NCBI GenBank assembly: GCA_016705575.1 | Contig: JADIXX010000003.1 | Coordinates: 868,001-932,000 of the forward strand | DNA length: 64,000 nucleotides | Reading direction: 5' to 3' | Source of the DNA: Candidatus Aalborgicola defluviihabitans | GTDB lineage: Bacteria; Pseudomonadota; Gammaproteobacteria; Burkholderiales; Burkholderiaceae_C | Shown here: in pieces, positions 34,106-42,734 of the stretch | Numbering within the stretch: position 1 is the stretch's first letter | Layout: each line of letters begins with the position of its first letter | Notes under the pieces: model-generated | What the model saw: the letters and a program-made list of their open reading frames with translations, nothing else | What the model was told of the DNA's origin: nothing | Databases searched by the model: none | Position numbers and translations under genes: made by a program

Positions 34106-34957
34106 TCATTTCTCTGTATCCACCAAGCCTTTGACAAACCATTTTTGCATCAGCATCACCACCAGGGCAGGGGGCAGCATGGCCAGCATGGCGGTGGCCA
34201 TGACGATGTTCCATTCGGTCTGGGCGTCTCCGCCGGAAATCATTTGTTTGATGCCGATCACCACCGGGTACATGTTTTCTTCGGTAGTGACCAGCAGCGG
34301 CCACAGATATTGGTTCCAGCCGTAAATGAACTGGATCACAAACAGGGCAGCCACGCTGGTGCGGGACAGCGGCACCAGAATATCCTTGAAAAACCGCATG
34401 GGCCCAGCACCGTCCACGCGGGCGGCTTCCACCAGCTCATCGGGTACCGACATAAAGAATTGACGAAACAAAAAGGTTGCCGTGGCCGAGGCAATCAATG
34501 GCACGGTCAACCCGGCGTAGGTGTTGAGCAGCCCCAGGTCGGCCACCACCTGGTAGGTTGGCCCAATGCGTACTTCCACCGGCAGCATCAGCGTGACAAA
34601 AATCGCCCAAAAGAACGCCATGCGAAAGGGGAAACGGAAATACACCAGTGCAAACGCCGACAGCAGCGAAATGGCGATCTTGCCAATGGTAATGATCAGC
34701 GCGGAGATCAGGCTCACCAACATCATGCGGCCCACCGAAGCGTGCGAGCCGCTCCCCAGGCGGTCACCCGACCATGCCGTCGCGTAGTTCTCGACCAAAT
34801 GCGCGCCCGGCAGCAGTGGCATGGGCACCTGCACTACCTCTTGCGCCGTATGGGTGGATGCCACAAACGTGATGTAAACCGGAAATGCCACCACCAGCAC
34901 CCCGATGATCAGAATCAGGTGCGATAGCAGCGTGAGCCAAGGGCGGCGTTCAACCAT
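34106..34957 (-). CDS. ugpE: UgpE, permease subunit of the sn-glycerol-3-phosphate importer
   Basis: From the ATG at 34957 (MVERRPWLTLLSHLI) the protein has 283 residues; the open extension upstream runs through a GC-rich repeat and was rejected. It has six predicted membrane segments and the MalG-type EAA loop EAARVDGAGPMRFFKDILVP near 195-214 that docks UgpC. Residues 14-32 (LILIIGVLVVAFPVYITFV) form the first membrane helix. It pairs with UgpA to form the inner-membrane channel. Confidence 0.96.
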   Translation of the reverse strand: MVERRPWLTLLSHLILIIGVLVVAFPVYITFVASTHTAQEVVQVPMPLLPGAHLVENYATAWSGDRLGSGSHASVGRMMLVSLISALIITIGKIAISLLSAFALVYFRFPFRMAFFWAIFVTLMLPVEVRIGPTYQVVADLGLLNTYAGLTVPLIASATATFLFRQFFMSVPDELVEAARVDGAGPMRFFKDILVPLSRTSVAALFVIQFIYGWNQYLWPLLVTTEENMYPVVIGIKQMISGGDAQTEWNIVMATAMLAMLPPALVVMLMQKWFVKGLVDTEK

Positions 34958-34960
34958 CAA

Positions 34961-35045
34961 AGGCTCCCGCCGGGCCGCCCCAAGGGAGGCTTGCGCCCCC
35001 ACGGGGGGCAACGACCCGCGCAGCGGTGGAGTGTGGGGGCTGTCA
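34961..35045. repeat. GC-rich intergenic repeat in the ugpA-ugpE gap
   Basis: The 90-base gap contains CGGGCCGCCCCAAGG and a perfect hairpin GCCCCC-ACG-GGGGGC (34995-35009), then ACGACCCGCGCAGCGGTGGA and GTGGGGGC. I recall close relatives of this block as frequent intergenic repeats in Comamonadaceae. It would form a strong hairpin within the ugp mRNA. Confidence 0.55.
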
Positions 35046-35047
35046 TT

Positions 35048-35935
35048 TCAATAATTGACCTTCTTCTCGACAAAGCGGAACTGCACGACCGTCAGTGACA
35101 CCACGATGACCATCAGCACCACGCTTTGCGCTGCCGAGCCGCCCAGGTCCATGGCCTTGAATCCGTCAAAGTAGACCTTGTAAACCAAGATGGCGGTATC
35201 CTTGCCGGGGCCGCCCTTGGTGGCGGCATCCACGATGGCAAAGGTGTCAAAAAACGCGTAAACGATGTTGATGACCAGCAAAAAAAACGTGGTGGGCGAG
35301 AGCAGCGGAAACTGGATGGTCCAAAAGCGCCGCCACGGCCCGGCACCATCCATGGAGGCCGCTTCGATCAGCGATTTGGGGATGCTTTGCAGCCCGGCCA
35401 GGAAGAACAGGAAGTTGTAGGAAATCTGCTTCCACACCGCTGCCATGACGATTAGTGCCATAGCGTGGCGGCTGTTGAGCAGCGAATCCCAGGCAAATCC
35501 GGCTTCGCGCAGCGCGTACGACAAAATACCGATGCTGGGCGAAAACATGAACAACCACAGTACCCCCGCTACGGCCGGTGCCACGGCATAGGGCCAGATC
35601 AACAAGGTGCGGTACAGCTGGGAGCCTTTGACAACCCGGTCGGCAAAAATCGCCAGAACCAGAGACAGGCTCAGGCCCAGCACCGCCACCAGTAGGGAGA
35701 AGACGGCCGTCGTCTTGAATGACTCCAGGTACGACTCGTCTTGCCAGAGGTTGCGAAAGTTCTCAAGTCCCACCCATTCCACCGATGTGCCAAACGCATC
35801 GGATTGTTGCAACGATTGCAACAGGGCCTGCGCCGCTGGCCAAAAGAAAAACACGGCGATGATGACTACCTGGGGTGCCATCAGCACCCAGGGTAGCCAG
35901 GCAGACTTGAATACGACGCGCTTTTCCGCAGCCAT
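35048..35935 (-). CDS. ugpA: UgpA, permease subunit of the sn-glycerol-3-phosphate importer
   Basis: The 295-residue inner-membrane protein has six predicted transmembrane segments, beginning with WVLMAPQVVIIAVFFFWPAA. The EAA loop EAASMDGAGPWRRFWTIQFP matches the MalF/UgpA class. It starts 19 bases after the ugpB stop. It forms the translocation path with UgpE. Sequence, length and operon position all fit UgpA. Confidence 0.96.
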   Translation of the reverse strand: MAAEKRVVFKSAWLPWVLMAPQVVIIAVFFFWPAAQALLQSLQQSDAFGTSVEWVGLENFRNLWQDESYLESFKTTAVFSLLVAVLGLSLSLVLAIFADRVVKGSQLYRTLLIWPYAVAPAVAGVLWLFMFSPSIGILSYALREAGFAWDSLLNSRHAMALIVMAAVWKQISYNFLFFLAGLQSIPKSLIEAASMDGAGPWRRFWTIQFPLLSPTTFFLLVINIVYAFFDTFAIVDAATKGGPGKDTAILVYKVYFDGFKAMDLGGSAAQSVVLMVIVVSLTVVQFRFVEKKVNY

Positions 35936-35954
35936 CTGCTGTTAGGGGTGTGGC

Positions 35955-37268
35955 TTATTTACCCTTGTTGGCTTTTTCAAAGCGCACCAGCAATTCGTCG
36001 CCCCGTTTGACAATGGCGTCCAGCGCTTCCTTGGGCGACTTTTTGCCGGCCCAGACTTGTTCGAGCTCTTCGTCCTCGATGGCGCGGATCTGAACATAGT
36101 TGCCCAAACGGATGCCGCGCGACTTGTCTGTGACTTTGCGGATCATCTGGTTCACCGCCACTTCGGTGCCGGGGTTCTGTTTGTAGAAGCCCGATTTTTC
36201 GGTCAACTGGAAGGCGGCCGTGGTAATGGGCAGGTAGCCAGTGCGCTTGTGGCTGGCGGACTGCACTTCGGGGCTGGAGAGGAAGGTGAAGAACTTGGCA
36301 ATGCCCTTGTATTCTTCGGGCTTCTTGCCGGCCATCACCCACAGGCTGGCGCCGCCAATGACGGTGTTCTGGGGTGCGCCGGGCACGTCCTGGTAATAGG
36401 GCAGGGTGGCCAGGCCAAAGGCAAACTTGGCGTTTTTCTTGACGTTGCCGTAGAAGCCGCTGGAGGTGGTCATCATGGCGCACTCACCTGACACAAAGCT
36501 GGCTTCTGGCGCGTTGCCACGGCCCTTGTAGACAAACAGGCCCTGCTTGGCCATGTTGGCCAGGTTTTCAATGTGGCGCACGTGCAATGGGGAATTGACT
36601 TTCAGGCGGGCATCCATGCCAGCCAGGCCGTTTTGTTTGCTGGCAAACTCGACGTTGTGCCAGGCAGAAAAGCTCTCCAGCTGGGTCCAACCCTGCCAGG
36701 AAATGGAGATCGGGCACTTGTGGCCATTGGCCTTGAGCTTGGCAGCAGCCAGCGCCACTTCGGGCCAGGTGGTTGGGGCCTTTTCAGGGTCCAGCCCCGC
36801 AGCTTTGAAGGCATCCTTGTTGTAATAGAAGACGGTGGTGGAGCTGTTAAACGGGAAGCTCAGCATCTGGCCGTTCGGGGCGGTGTAGTAGCCTGCCACG
36901 GCGGGTACATAGGCGCCGGGGTCAAAGGGCTGGCCGGCATCTTTCATAACTTTGCCCACCGGAACGATGGCGCTCTTGCTGGCCATCATGGTGGCCGTGC
37001 CCACTTCAAACACCTGCAAGATATCGGGCGCATTGCCGGCCCGAAAGGCCGCCACCGCAGCGGTCATGGATTCGTCGTAGGTGCCCTTGTAAGTGGGCAC
37101 AACCTTGTATTCCTTCTGGCTGGCGTTGAATTCCTTGGCCAGATCATTCACCCACTCACCATTGACCGCGTTCATCGAGTGCCACCATTGGATCTCGGTG
37201 GGTGCTTGGGCCTGGGCATGCAGGGCCAGCGCTGAAAGGCAGGCCAGTGCGGCAACTTTGAATTTCAT
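35955..37268 (-). CDS. ugpB: UgpB, periplasmic sn-glycerol-3-phosphate-binding protein
   Basis: From the ATG at 37268, preceded by an AGGAG site, the protein has 437 residues. A signal peptide MKFKVAALACLSALALHAQA is cleaved near residue 20-22. The mature part starts APTEIQWWHSMNAVNGEW, very like UgpB, and has the cluster 1 binding-protein fold with KGTYDESMTAAVAAFRAGNA and a late YLPITTAAF. It captures glycerol-3-phosphate or glycerophosphodiesters in the periplasm. It is first in ugpBAECQ, and the 238-base divergent gap before the next gene should hold the promoter; no Pho box was identified with confidence. Confidence 0.96.
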   Translation of the reverse strand: MKFKVAALACLSALALHAQAQAPTEIQWWHSMNAVNGEWVNDLAKEFNASQKEYKVVPTYKGTYDESMTAAVAAFRAGNAPDILQVFEVGTATMMASKSAIVPVGKVMKDAGQPFDPGAYVPAVAGYYTAPNGQMLSFPFNSSTTVFYYNKDAFKAAGLDPEKAPTTWPEVALAAAKLKANGHKCPISISWQGWTQLESFSAWHNVEFASKQNGLAGMDARLKVNSPLHVRHIENLANMAKQGLFVYKGRGNAPEASFVSGECAMMTTSSGFYGNVKKNAKFAFGLATLPYYQDVPGAPQNTVIGGASLWVMAGKKPEEYKGIAKFFTFLSSPEVQSASHKRTGYLPITTAAFQLTEKSGFYKQNPGTEVAVNQMIRKVTDKSRGIRLGNYVQIRAIEDEELEQVWAGKKSPKEALDAIVKRGDELLVRFEKANKGK

Positions 37269-37506
37269 GGGAGCTCCTGTAATAAAAAATGGAAATACGC
37301 ACGGGTAGGGCGCAAGAGTAAGTCGGTTGTATGACCATTTGATTAAACGTGATCGGCTGCCCGGCTGCGCTTGGTGCTTTCCATTAGAGTTGCGCCACCA
37401 AAGAGTTTGCCATCGTTGCGGGTAGGTGATTGCTGCACTGCGGTAATATCTTTCCCCTGCTGTAGCGGTCTCCTTGGCCGCCAGGACTGCCAATTAAATC
37501 TGTCCG

Positions 37507-40500
37507 ATGAACGCTCCCACCTCGCTCAACCACCTCTTGGCCGTTCCAGGCCAGTCGCATTCGCACGAACGCATTCGTGAAATTCCCTACAACTACACCT
37601 CGTTTTCTGACCGGGAAATTGTGATTCGGCTATTGGGTGCGCGTGCCTGGGGCCTCTTGAACCAGCTGCGCGGCGAGCGGCGCACCGGGCGCTCTGCCCG
37701 CATGCTGTATGAGGTGCTGGGCGATATCTGGGTGGTGCAGCGTAACCCCTATTTGCAGGACGACCTGCTGGACAACCCGCGCCGACGTGGTCAGCTGGTA
37801 GACGCATTGCGCCACCGCCTGCAAGAGGTACAGAAGCGCCGCACCCCCGATACCGACGCCGAGCGTGACGCCATGGTGGGCGAGTTACTGGTGGCCGCGC
37901 GTGCCGCCATCGAGGCCTTTGACGCCAGCTGGCAGGCCATCGGTGCCTTGCGCAAGAAGACCCAGCGCACGCTGGTTAAGCTCACCGCCAAGGACAACAT
38001 CAAATTTGACGGCCTCTCGCGCGTGAGCCACGTGACCGATGCCACCGACTGGCGTGTCGAATACCCGTTTGTCGTGCTCACGCCCGATTCCGAGGAAGAA
38101 ATGGCCGGCCTGGTAAAGGGTTGCATTGACATTGGTTTGACCATCATCCCGCGCGGGGGCGGCACCGGCTACACCGGCGGCGCCATTCCGCTGACCTGGA
38201 AATCGGCCGTTATCAACACCGAAAAGCTGGAGGCCATGACCGAGGTGGAAATGCGCACCCTGCCAGGCATGGACCGGGAAGTTGCCACCATCTGGACCGA
38301 AGCCGGCGTGGTGACCCAGCGCGTGGCCGATGCGGCCGAACGTGGTGGCTATGTGTTTGCGGTGGACCCTACGTCTGCCGAGGCCTCGTGCATTGGCGGC
38401 AATATCGCCATGAATGCCGGTGGCAAAAAGGCCGTGCTGTGGGGCACTGCGTTGGACAACCTGGCCAGCTGGCGCATGGTGACACCGCAGGCCGAATGGC
38501 TGGAGGTGACCCGCATCAACCACAACATGGGCAAGATCCATGATGTGGACGTCGCCAGTTTCGAGCTGCAGTATTTCAAGGCTGACGGCAAAACCAAATT
38601 GCGCACTGAGCGGCTGGACATTCCCGGCAAGACCTTTCGCAAGGAAGGCCTGGGCAAGGATGTGACCGACAAGTTTTTGAGCGGCCTGCCCGGCATCCAG
38701 AAAGAAGGTTGCGACGGCCTCATCACCAGCGGGCGCTGGGTGGTACACAAAATGCCGGCGCACACCCGCACCGTGTGTCTGGAGTTCTTTGGCAACGCCA
38801 AGGACGCAGTGCCCAGCATTGTCGAGATCAAGGATTTCATGTTTGCCGAGCAAAAGCGCAGTGGTGTGCTGTTAGCAGGGCTGGAGCATCTGGACGACCG
38901 GTATCTGAAAGCGGTGGGCTACGCCACCAAGAGTAAAAAGGGCGGCATGCCCAAGATGGCGCTGTTTGGCGATATCGCCGGTGATGACGCCGACGCCGTG
39001 GCCCGCGTCACCAGTGAGGTGGTTCGCATTGCCAACTCACGCAATGGTGAAGGCTTTGTCGCCATCAGCCCCGAGGCGCGCAAAAAATTCTGGCTGGACC
39101 GCAAGCGCACCGCTGCCATCAGCAAGCACACCAACGCCTTCAAGATCAACGAAGACGTGGTGATTCCGCTGCCGCGCATGGCCGAATACACCGACGGCAT
39201 CGAACGTATCAACATCGAGCTGAGCCTGCGCAACAAGCTGGCCCTGTGCGATGAACTGACTGCATTTTTCACGAGTGGCAACTTGCCACTGGGCAAGACC
39301 GGTGACGCCAACGACATTCCATCTGCCGAGCTGTTGGAGGACCGTGTGGTCCAGGCCCTGGCGCTGGTCGCCGGGGTGCGCAGCCAGTGGCAAGGCTGGC
39401 TACAGGGTGTGGCGGAGCTGTTCCCGCAATTGCAGGACCACAGCCTGCGTGCCAGCTGGAAAACCCAGTTGCGCGCGCCGTTGCAGGACATCTTCACCGG
39501 TATCGCATTCGAGGGCATTTTGCGCGAGTGCACCGCCATCCACCAGCGCGTGCTCAAAGGCCGCGTCTGGGTGGCCTTGCACATGCACGCCGGTGACGGC
39601 AATGTGCACACCAACATCCCTGTCAACAGCGACGACTACGCGATGCTGCAAGCCGCCCACGGTGCGGTCAAACGCATCATGGCGCTGGCGCGCTCGCTGG
39701 ATGGCGTGATCTCGGGTGAGCACGGCATTGGCATTACCAAGCTGGAGTTTTTGAGCGATGCCGAGTTGCAGCCTTTTACGGACTACAAAGCCAAGATCGA
39801 TCCCGAGGGGCGTTTCAACAAAGGTAAATTGCTACGAAATAGTGAGCTAATCAAGCAATCTCCACGAGGGCTAGAGGCTGATTGGACTCAAGGCAACGTC
39901 ACGTATGCCGACCTGACCAATGCCTATACGCCCAGCTTTGGCCTAATGGGCCACGAGTCACTGATCATGCAGCAGAGCGACATTGGCGCCATTGCTGACA
40001 GCGTGAAAGACTGCCTGCGCTGCGGCAAATGCAAACCGGTGTGTGCCACCCACGTGCCGCGTGCCAACCTGCTGTACAGCCCGCGCAACAAGATTTTGGC
40101 GACATCGCTGTTGGTTGAAGCCTTCTTGTACGAAGAGCAAACACGCCGGGGTATCTCCATCAAACACTGGGAAGAGTTTGAAGACGTGGCCGACCACTGC
40201 ACGGTGTGCCACAAGTGCCTAAACCCCTGCCCGGTGAATATCGACTTTGGTGATGTGTCCATGAACATGCGCAACTTGCTGCGCAAAATGGGCAAGAAGA
40301 GCTGGCGCCCCTTGGCGGCTTTCCAGGCTTGGTTTATTGGCACCCAGAGCATTGGCGGCATCCAGCTGGCCCATGCCATGACCAACCTCAGCTTCAAGAG
40401 CCAGCGCCTGGGCAACCGCGTGCTATCCCTGATGGCGCACAAGCAGACCAGTGCGCCGCCGGCCACGGTGGGCACCGCGCCCATCAAGGAGCAGGTGATC

Positions 40501-41424
40501 CACTTCATCAACAAAAAGATGCCCGGTGGCCTGCCCAAGAAGACCTCCCGCGCCCTGATGGACATTGAAGACCCGGATTACGTGCCCATCATCCGCAACC
40601 CGCAAACCACCACGGCCGAAACCGAGGCGGTGTTTTACTTCCCCGGTTGTGGCTCCGAGCGCCTGTTCAGCCAGGTGGGTTTGGCTACGCAGGCCATGTT
40701 GTGGCACGCCGGTGTGCAGACCGTGCTGCCGCCGGGTTACTTGTGCTGTGGCTACCCGCAGCGCGGCAACGGCCAGTTCGAGAAGGCCGAGAAGATGATC
40801 ACCGACAACCGGGTGCTGTTCCACCGGGTGGCCAATACGCTCAACTACCTGGACATCAAAACGGTGGTGGTGAGCTGCGGCACCTGTTATGACCAGTTGC
40901 AGGGCTACCAGTTTGACAAGATTTTCCCCGGCAGCCGCATCATCGACATCCACGAATACTTGCTGGAAAAAGGCATCACGCTGCCGGCCAACCAGCCGGG
41001 CTACCTGTACCACGAGCCCTGCCACAACCCGATGCAGCAGGGCGACTCCATGAAGACCGTCAAGGCCCTGGTGGGTGACAAGGTGCTCAAGAGCGAGCGT
41101 TGCTGTGGCGAGAGCGGCAGCCTGGCCGTGTCGCGCCCCGATATCTCCACCCAGGTGCGCTTTCGCAAGGAAGAGGAAATCCGCAAGGGCGAGGCCCAAT
41201 TGCGCGCGACCGGTTCGGTCGATGCGACCCAGAACGTGAAGATTCTGACCTCTTGCCCCAGCTGCCTGATGGGATTGAACCGCTACCAGGACGACCTCAA
41301 AAACGGCTTGCTGGAAGCCGATTACATTGTGGTGGAAATGGCCAACCAGATTTTGGGTAAAGACTGGATGCCAGAATACGTACGCATCGCCAATGCCGGT
41401 GGCATTGAGCGGGTGCTGGTTTGA
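37507..41424 (+). CDS. Giant FAD/Fe-S oxidoreductase with DUF3683 N-terminus
   Basis: The 1305-residue protein joins several modules. An N-terminal DUF3683 region spans about 1-150. An FAD_binding_4 (PCMH) domain covers about 170-410, with PRGGGTGYTGGAIPLTW. An FAD-linked oxidase C-terminal domain runs to about 775, with HMHAGDGNVHTNIPVN and GEHGIGITK. Two [4Fe-4S] motifs follow (CLRCGKCKPVC and CTVCHKCLNPC, about 838-910). A C-terminal CCG module has GCGSERLF, YLCCGYPQRGNG, SCGTCYDQL and CCGESG. Relatives include D-lactate and 2-hydroxyglutarate dehydrogenases (YdiJ, GlcD-GlcF fusions). The substrate is unknown, probably a 2-hydroxyacid. A dispersed repeat is read in frame at about residues 775-790, between the oxidase and Fe-S parts. 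Confidence 0.88.
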   Translation: MNAPTSLNHLLAVPGQSHSHERIREIPYNYTSFSDREIVIRLLGARAWGLLNQLRGERRTGRSARMLYEVLGDIWVVQRNPYLQDDLLDNPRRRGQLVDALRHRLQEVQKRRTPDTDAERDAMVGELLVAARAAIEAFDASWQAIGALRKKTQRTLVKLTAKDNIKFDGLSRVSHVTDATDWRVEYPFVVLTPDSEEEMAGLVKGCIDIGLTIIPRGGGTGYTGGAIPLTWKSAVINTEKLEAMTEVEMRTLPGMDREVATIWTEAGVVTQRVADAAERGGYVFAVDPTSAEASCIGGNIAMNAGGKKAVLWGTALDNLASWRMVTPQAEWLEVTRINHNMGKIHDVDVASFELQYFKADGKTKLRTERLDIPGKTFRKEGLGKDVTDKFLSGLPGIQKEGCDGLITSGRWVVHKMPAHTRTVCLEFFGNAKDAVPSIVEIKDFMFAEQKRSGVLLAGLEHLDDRYLKAVGYATKSKKGGMPKMALFGDIAGDDADAVARVTSEVVRIANSRNGEGFVAISPEARKKFWLDRKRTAAISKHTNAFKINEDVVIPLPRMAEYTDGIERINIELSLRNKLALCDELTAFFTSGNLPLGKTGDANDIPSAELLEDRVVQALALVAGVRSQWQGWLQGVAELFPQLQDHSLRASWKTQLRAPLQDIFTGIAFEGILRECTAIHQRVLKGRVWVALHMHAGDGNVHTNIPVNSDDYAMLQAAHGAVKRIMALARSLDGVISGEHGIGITKLEFLSDAELQPFTDYKAKIDPEGRFNKGKLLRNSELIKQSPRGLEADWTQGNVTYADLTNAYTPSFGLMGHESLIMQQSDIGAIADSVKDCLRCGKCKPVCATHVPRANLLYSPRNKILATSLLVEAFLYEEQTRRGISIKHWEEFEDVADHCTVCHKCLNPCPVNIDFGDVSMNMRNLLRKMGKKSWRPLAAFQAWFIGTQSIGGIQLAHAMTNLSFKSQRLGNRVLSLMAHKQTSAPPATVGTAPIKEQVIHFINKKMPGGLPKKTSRALMDIEDPDYVPIIRNPQTTTAETEAVFYFPGCGSERLFSQVGLATQAMLWHAGVQTVLPPGYLCCGYPQRGNGQFEKAEKMITDNRVLFHRVANTLNYLDIKTVVVSCGTCYDQLQGYQFDKIFPGSRIIDIHEYLLEKGITLPANQPGYLYHEPCHNPMQQGDSMKTVKALVGDKVLKSERCCGESGSLAVSRPDISTQVRFRKEEEIRKGEAQLRATGSVDATQNVKILTSCPSCLMGLNRYQDDLKNGLLEADYIVVEMANQILGKDWMPEYVRIANAGGIERVLV
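39831..39873 (+). repeat. Dispersed 17+16+10 repeat, copy F, inside a coding region
   Basis: Core GCTACGAAATAGTGAGC (39831-39847, imperfect palindrome), spacer 39848-39863, ACGAGGGCTA (39864-39873), then GAGGCTGATT. It is translated in frame as part of LRNSELIKQSPRGLEADW in the linker of the giant oxidoreductase. Confidence 0.8.
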
Positions 41425-41454
41425 GTTCCATAGTTTTTAGAGGAGTAGACAACC

Positions 41455-41868
41455 ATGGCCGGATTGAAAGCAGGCGCGCCGACGCCCCAGGCATTGACCG
41501 TGCACAGCCAGTCGCGGGTGCTTGAAATTTCGTTCTCGGACGGTGCGCAGTTTCGCATCCCCTTTGAGCTGATGCGGGTTTACTCGCCGTCGGCGGAAGT
41601 GCAGGGCCACGGACCTGGACAAGAGACTCTTCAAACCGGCAAGCGCGACGTTACGCTGGAGACGCTGGACCCGGTAGGCAACTATGCGGTGCAGCCCCGT
41701 TTTTCGGATGGGCACGAGTCCGGCCTCTTTTCCTGGGACTACTTGTACTACCTGGGCGACCAGCAAGAGCGCCTGTGGCAGGACTATGCCGATCGACTCA
41801 AGGCAGCCAACACCGACCGCGATGCGCCCATGGTGGCAAAATCGGGGGGTGGCTGCGGTAGCCACTGA
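41455..41868 (+). CDS. DUF971 (gamma-butyrobetaine hydroxylase N-terminal-like) protein
   Basis: The 137-residue protein contains LEISFSDGAQFRIPFELMRV and PRFSDGHESGLFSWDYLYYL, the hallmarks of DUF971, a small domain related to the N-terminus of gamma-butyrobetaine hydroxylase. It also has a C-terminal GGGCGSH tail. Stand-alone members are common next to ubiE in betaproteobacteria; a role in Fe-S or quinone biology has been suggested from context only. It is 30 bases after the giant oxidoreductase and 82 before ubiE, with a dispersed repeat in the latter gap. Confidence 0.85.
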   Translation: MAGLKAGAPTPQALTVHSQSRVLEISFSDGAQFRIPFELMRVYSPSAEVQGHGPGQETLQTGKRDVTLETLDPVGNYAVQPRFSDGHESGLFSWDYLYYLGDQQERLWQDYADRLKAANTDRDAPMVAKSGGGCGSH

Positions 41869-41876
41869 AACGGTAC

Positions 41877-41919
41877 GCTACTAATTTAATAGCTGCTCAC
41901 GTATATTCTACGAGGGCTA
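41877..41919 (+). repeat. Dispersed 17+16+10 repeat, copy G
   Basis: Core GCTACTAATTTAATAGC (41877-41893), spacer 41894-41909, ACGAGGGCTA (41910-41919). It lies between the DUF971 stop and ubiE, in sense orientation. Confidence 0.88.
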
Positions 41920-41950
41920 GTGTTCGTTTTATCCCATAAGATTTTGGAAT

Positions 41951-42682
41951 ATGACAAGTACACACTTTGGATTCAAGTCAGTTGACGAGGCGGAAAAGGC
42001 GGACCATGTGCGTGGCGTGTTCGACTCGGTCGCGCCCAAATACGACCTGATGAACGACCTGATGTCCATGGGATTGCACCGCGCCTGGAAGGCCTACACC
42101 GTCATGGTGGCCAACTTGCAGGAGGGTGACAAGGCGCTGGACATTGCCGGTGGTACCGGCGACTTGGCTCTGGCATTCTCCAAAAAAGTGGGCAAAACAG
42201 GGCAGGTGGTGCACACCGACATTAACGAAGCCATGCTGCGCACGGGTCGCAACAGGCTGCTCGACGCGGGTGTGTCCCTGCCCACCATGGTGTGCGATGG
42301 CGAAAAGCTGCCGTTTCCGGACAACTATTTCGATCTGGTGAGTGTGGCCTTTGGCCTGCGCAACATGACGCACAAAGATATGGCCCTGGCCGAAATGAAC
42401 CGGGTGCTCAAACCTGGCGGCAAGTTGCTGGTGCTGGAGTTTTCCAAGGTGGCTGCACCCCTGGAGAAGGCCTATGACTGGTATTCATTCAAGATACTGC
42501 CCCGGCTGGGCAAGCTGGTGGCGGGCGACGACGCCAGCTACCGCTACCTGGCGGAGTCCATTCGGATGCATCCGGGCCAGGAAGAGCTAAAAACCATGAT
42601 GCACAAAGGGGGTTTTGGACATGTGGACTACCACAACATGACCGGGGGCGTTGTGGCTTTGCATGTTGGAATCAAGTGCTGA
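41951..42682 (+). CDS. ubiE: Ubiquinone/menaquinone C-methyltransferase UbiE
   Basis: The 243-residue protein has the S-adenosylmethionine motif DIAGGTGD from 64, YDLMNDLMSMGLHRAWK near 31-47, and the UbiE signatures VSVAFGLRNMTHKDMALAEM and PGGKLLVLEFSK. It methylates the benzoquinol ring in ubiquinone synthesis. The C-terminal NMTGGVVALHVGIKC is typical. Together with ubiJ and ubiB downstream it forms the familiar ubiE-ubiJ-ubiB group, here with one extra gene inserted. Confidence 0.97.
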   Translation: MTSTHFGFKSVDEAEKADHVRGVFDSVAPKYDLMNDLMSMGLHRAWKAYTVMVANLQEGDKALDIAGGTGDLALAFSKKVGKTGQVVHTDINEAMLRTGRNRLLDAGVSLPTMVCDGEKLPFPDNYFDLVSVAFGLRNMTHKDMALAEMNRVLKPGGKLLVLEFSKVAAPLEKAYDWYSFKILPRLGKLVAGDDASYRYLAESIRMHPGQEELKTMMHKGGFGHVDYHNMTGGVVALHVGIKC

Positions 42683-42734
42683 GGCTTGTGGTTGACACAA
42701 GTCGCCCCAGTTCCTGTATTCCTTTGGAGACACT

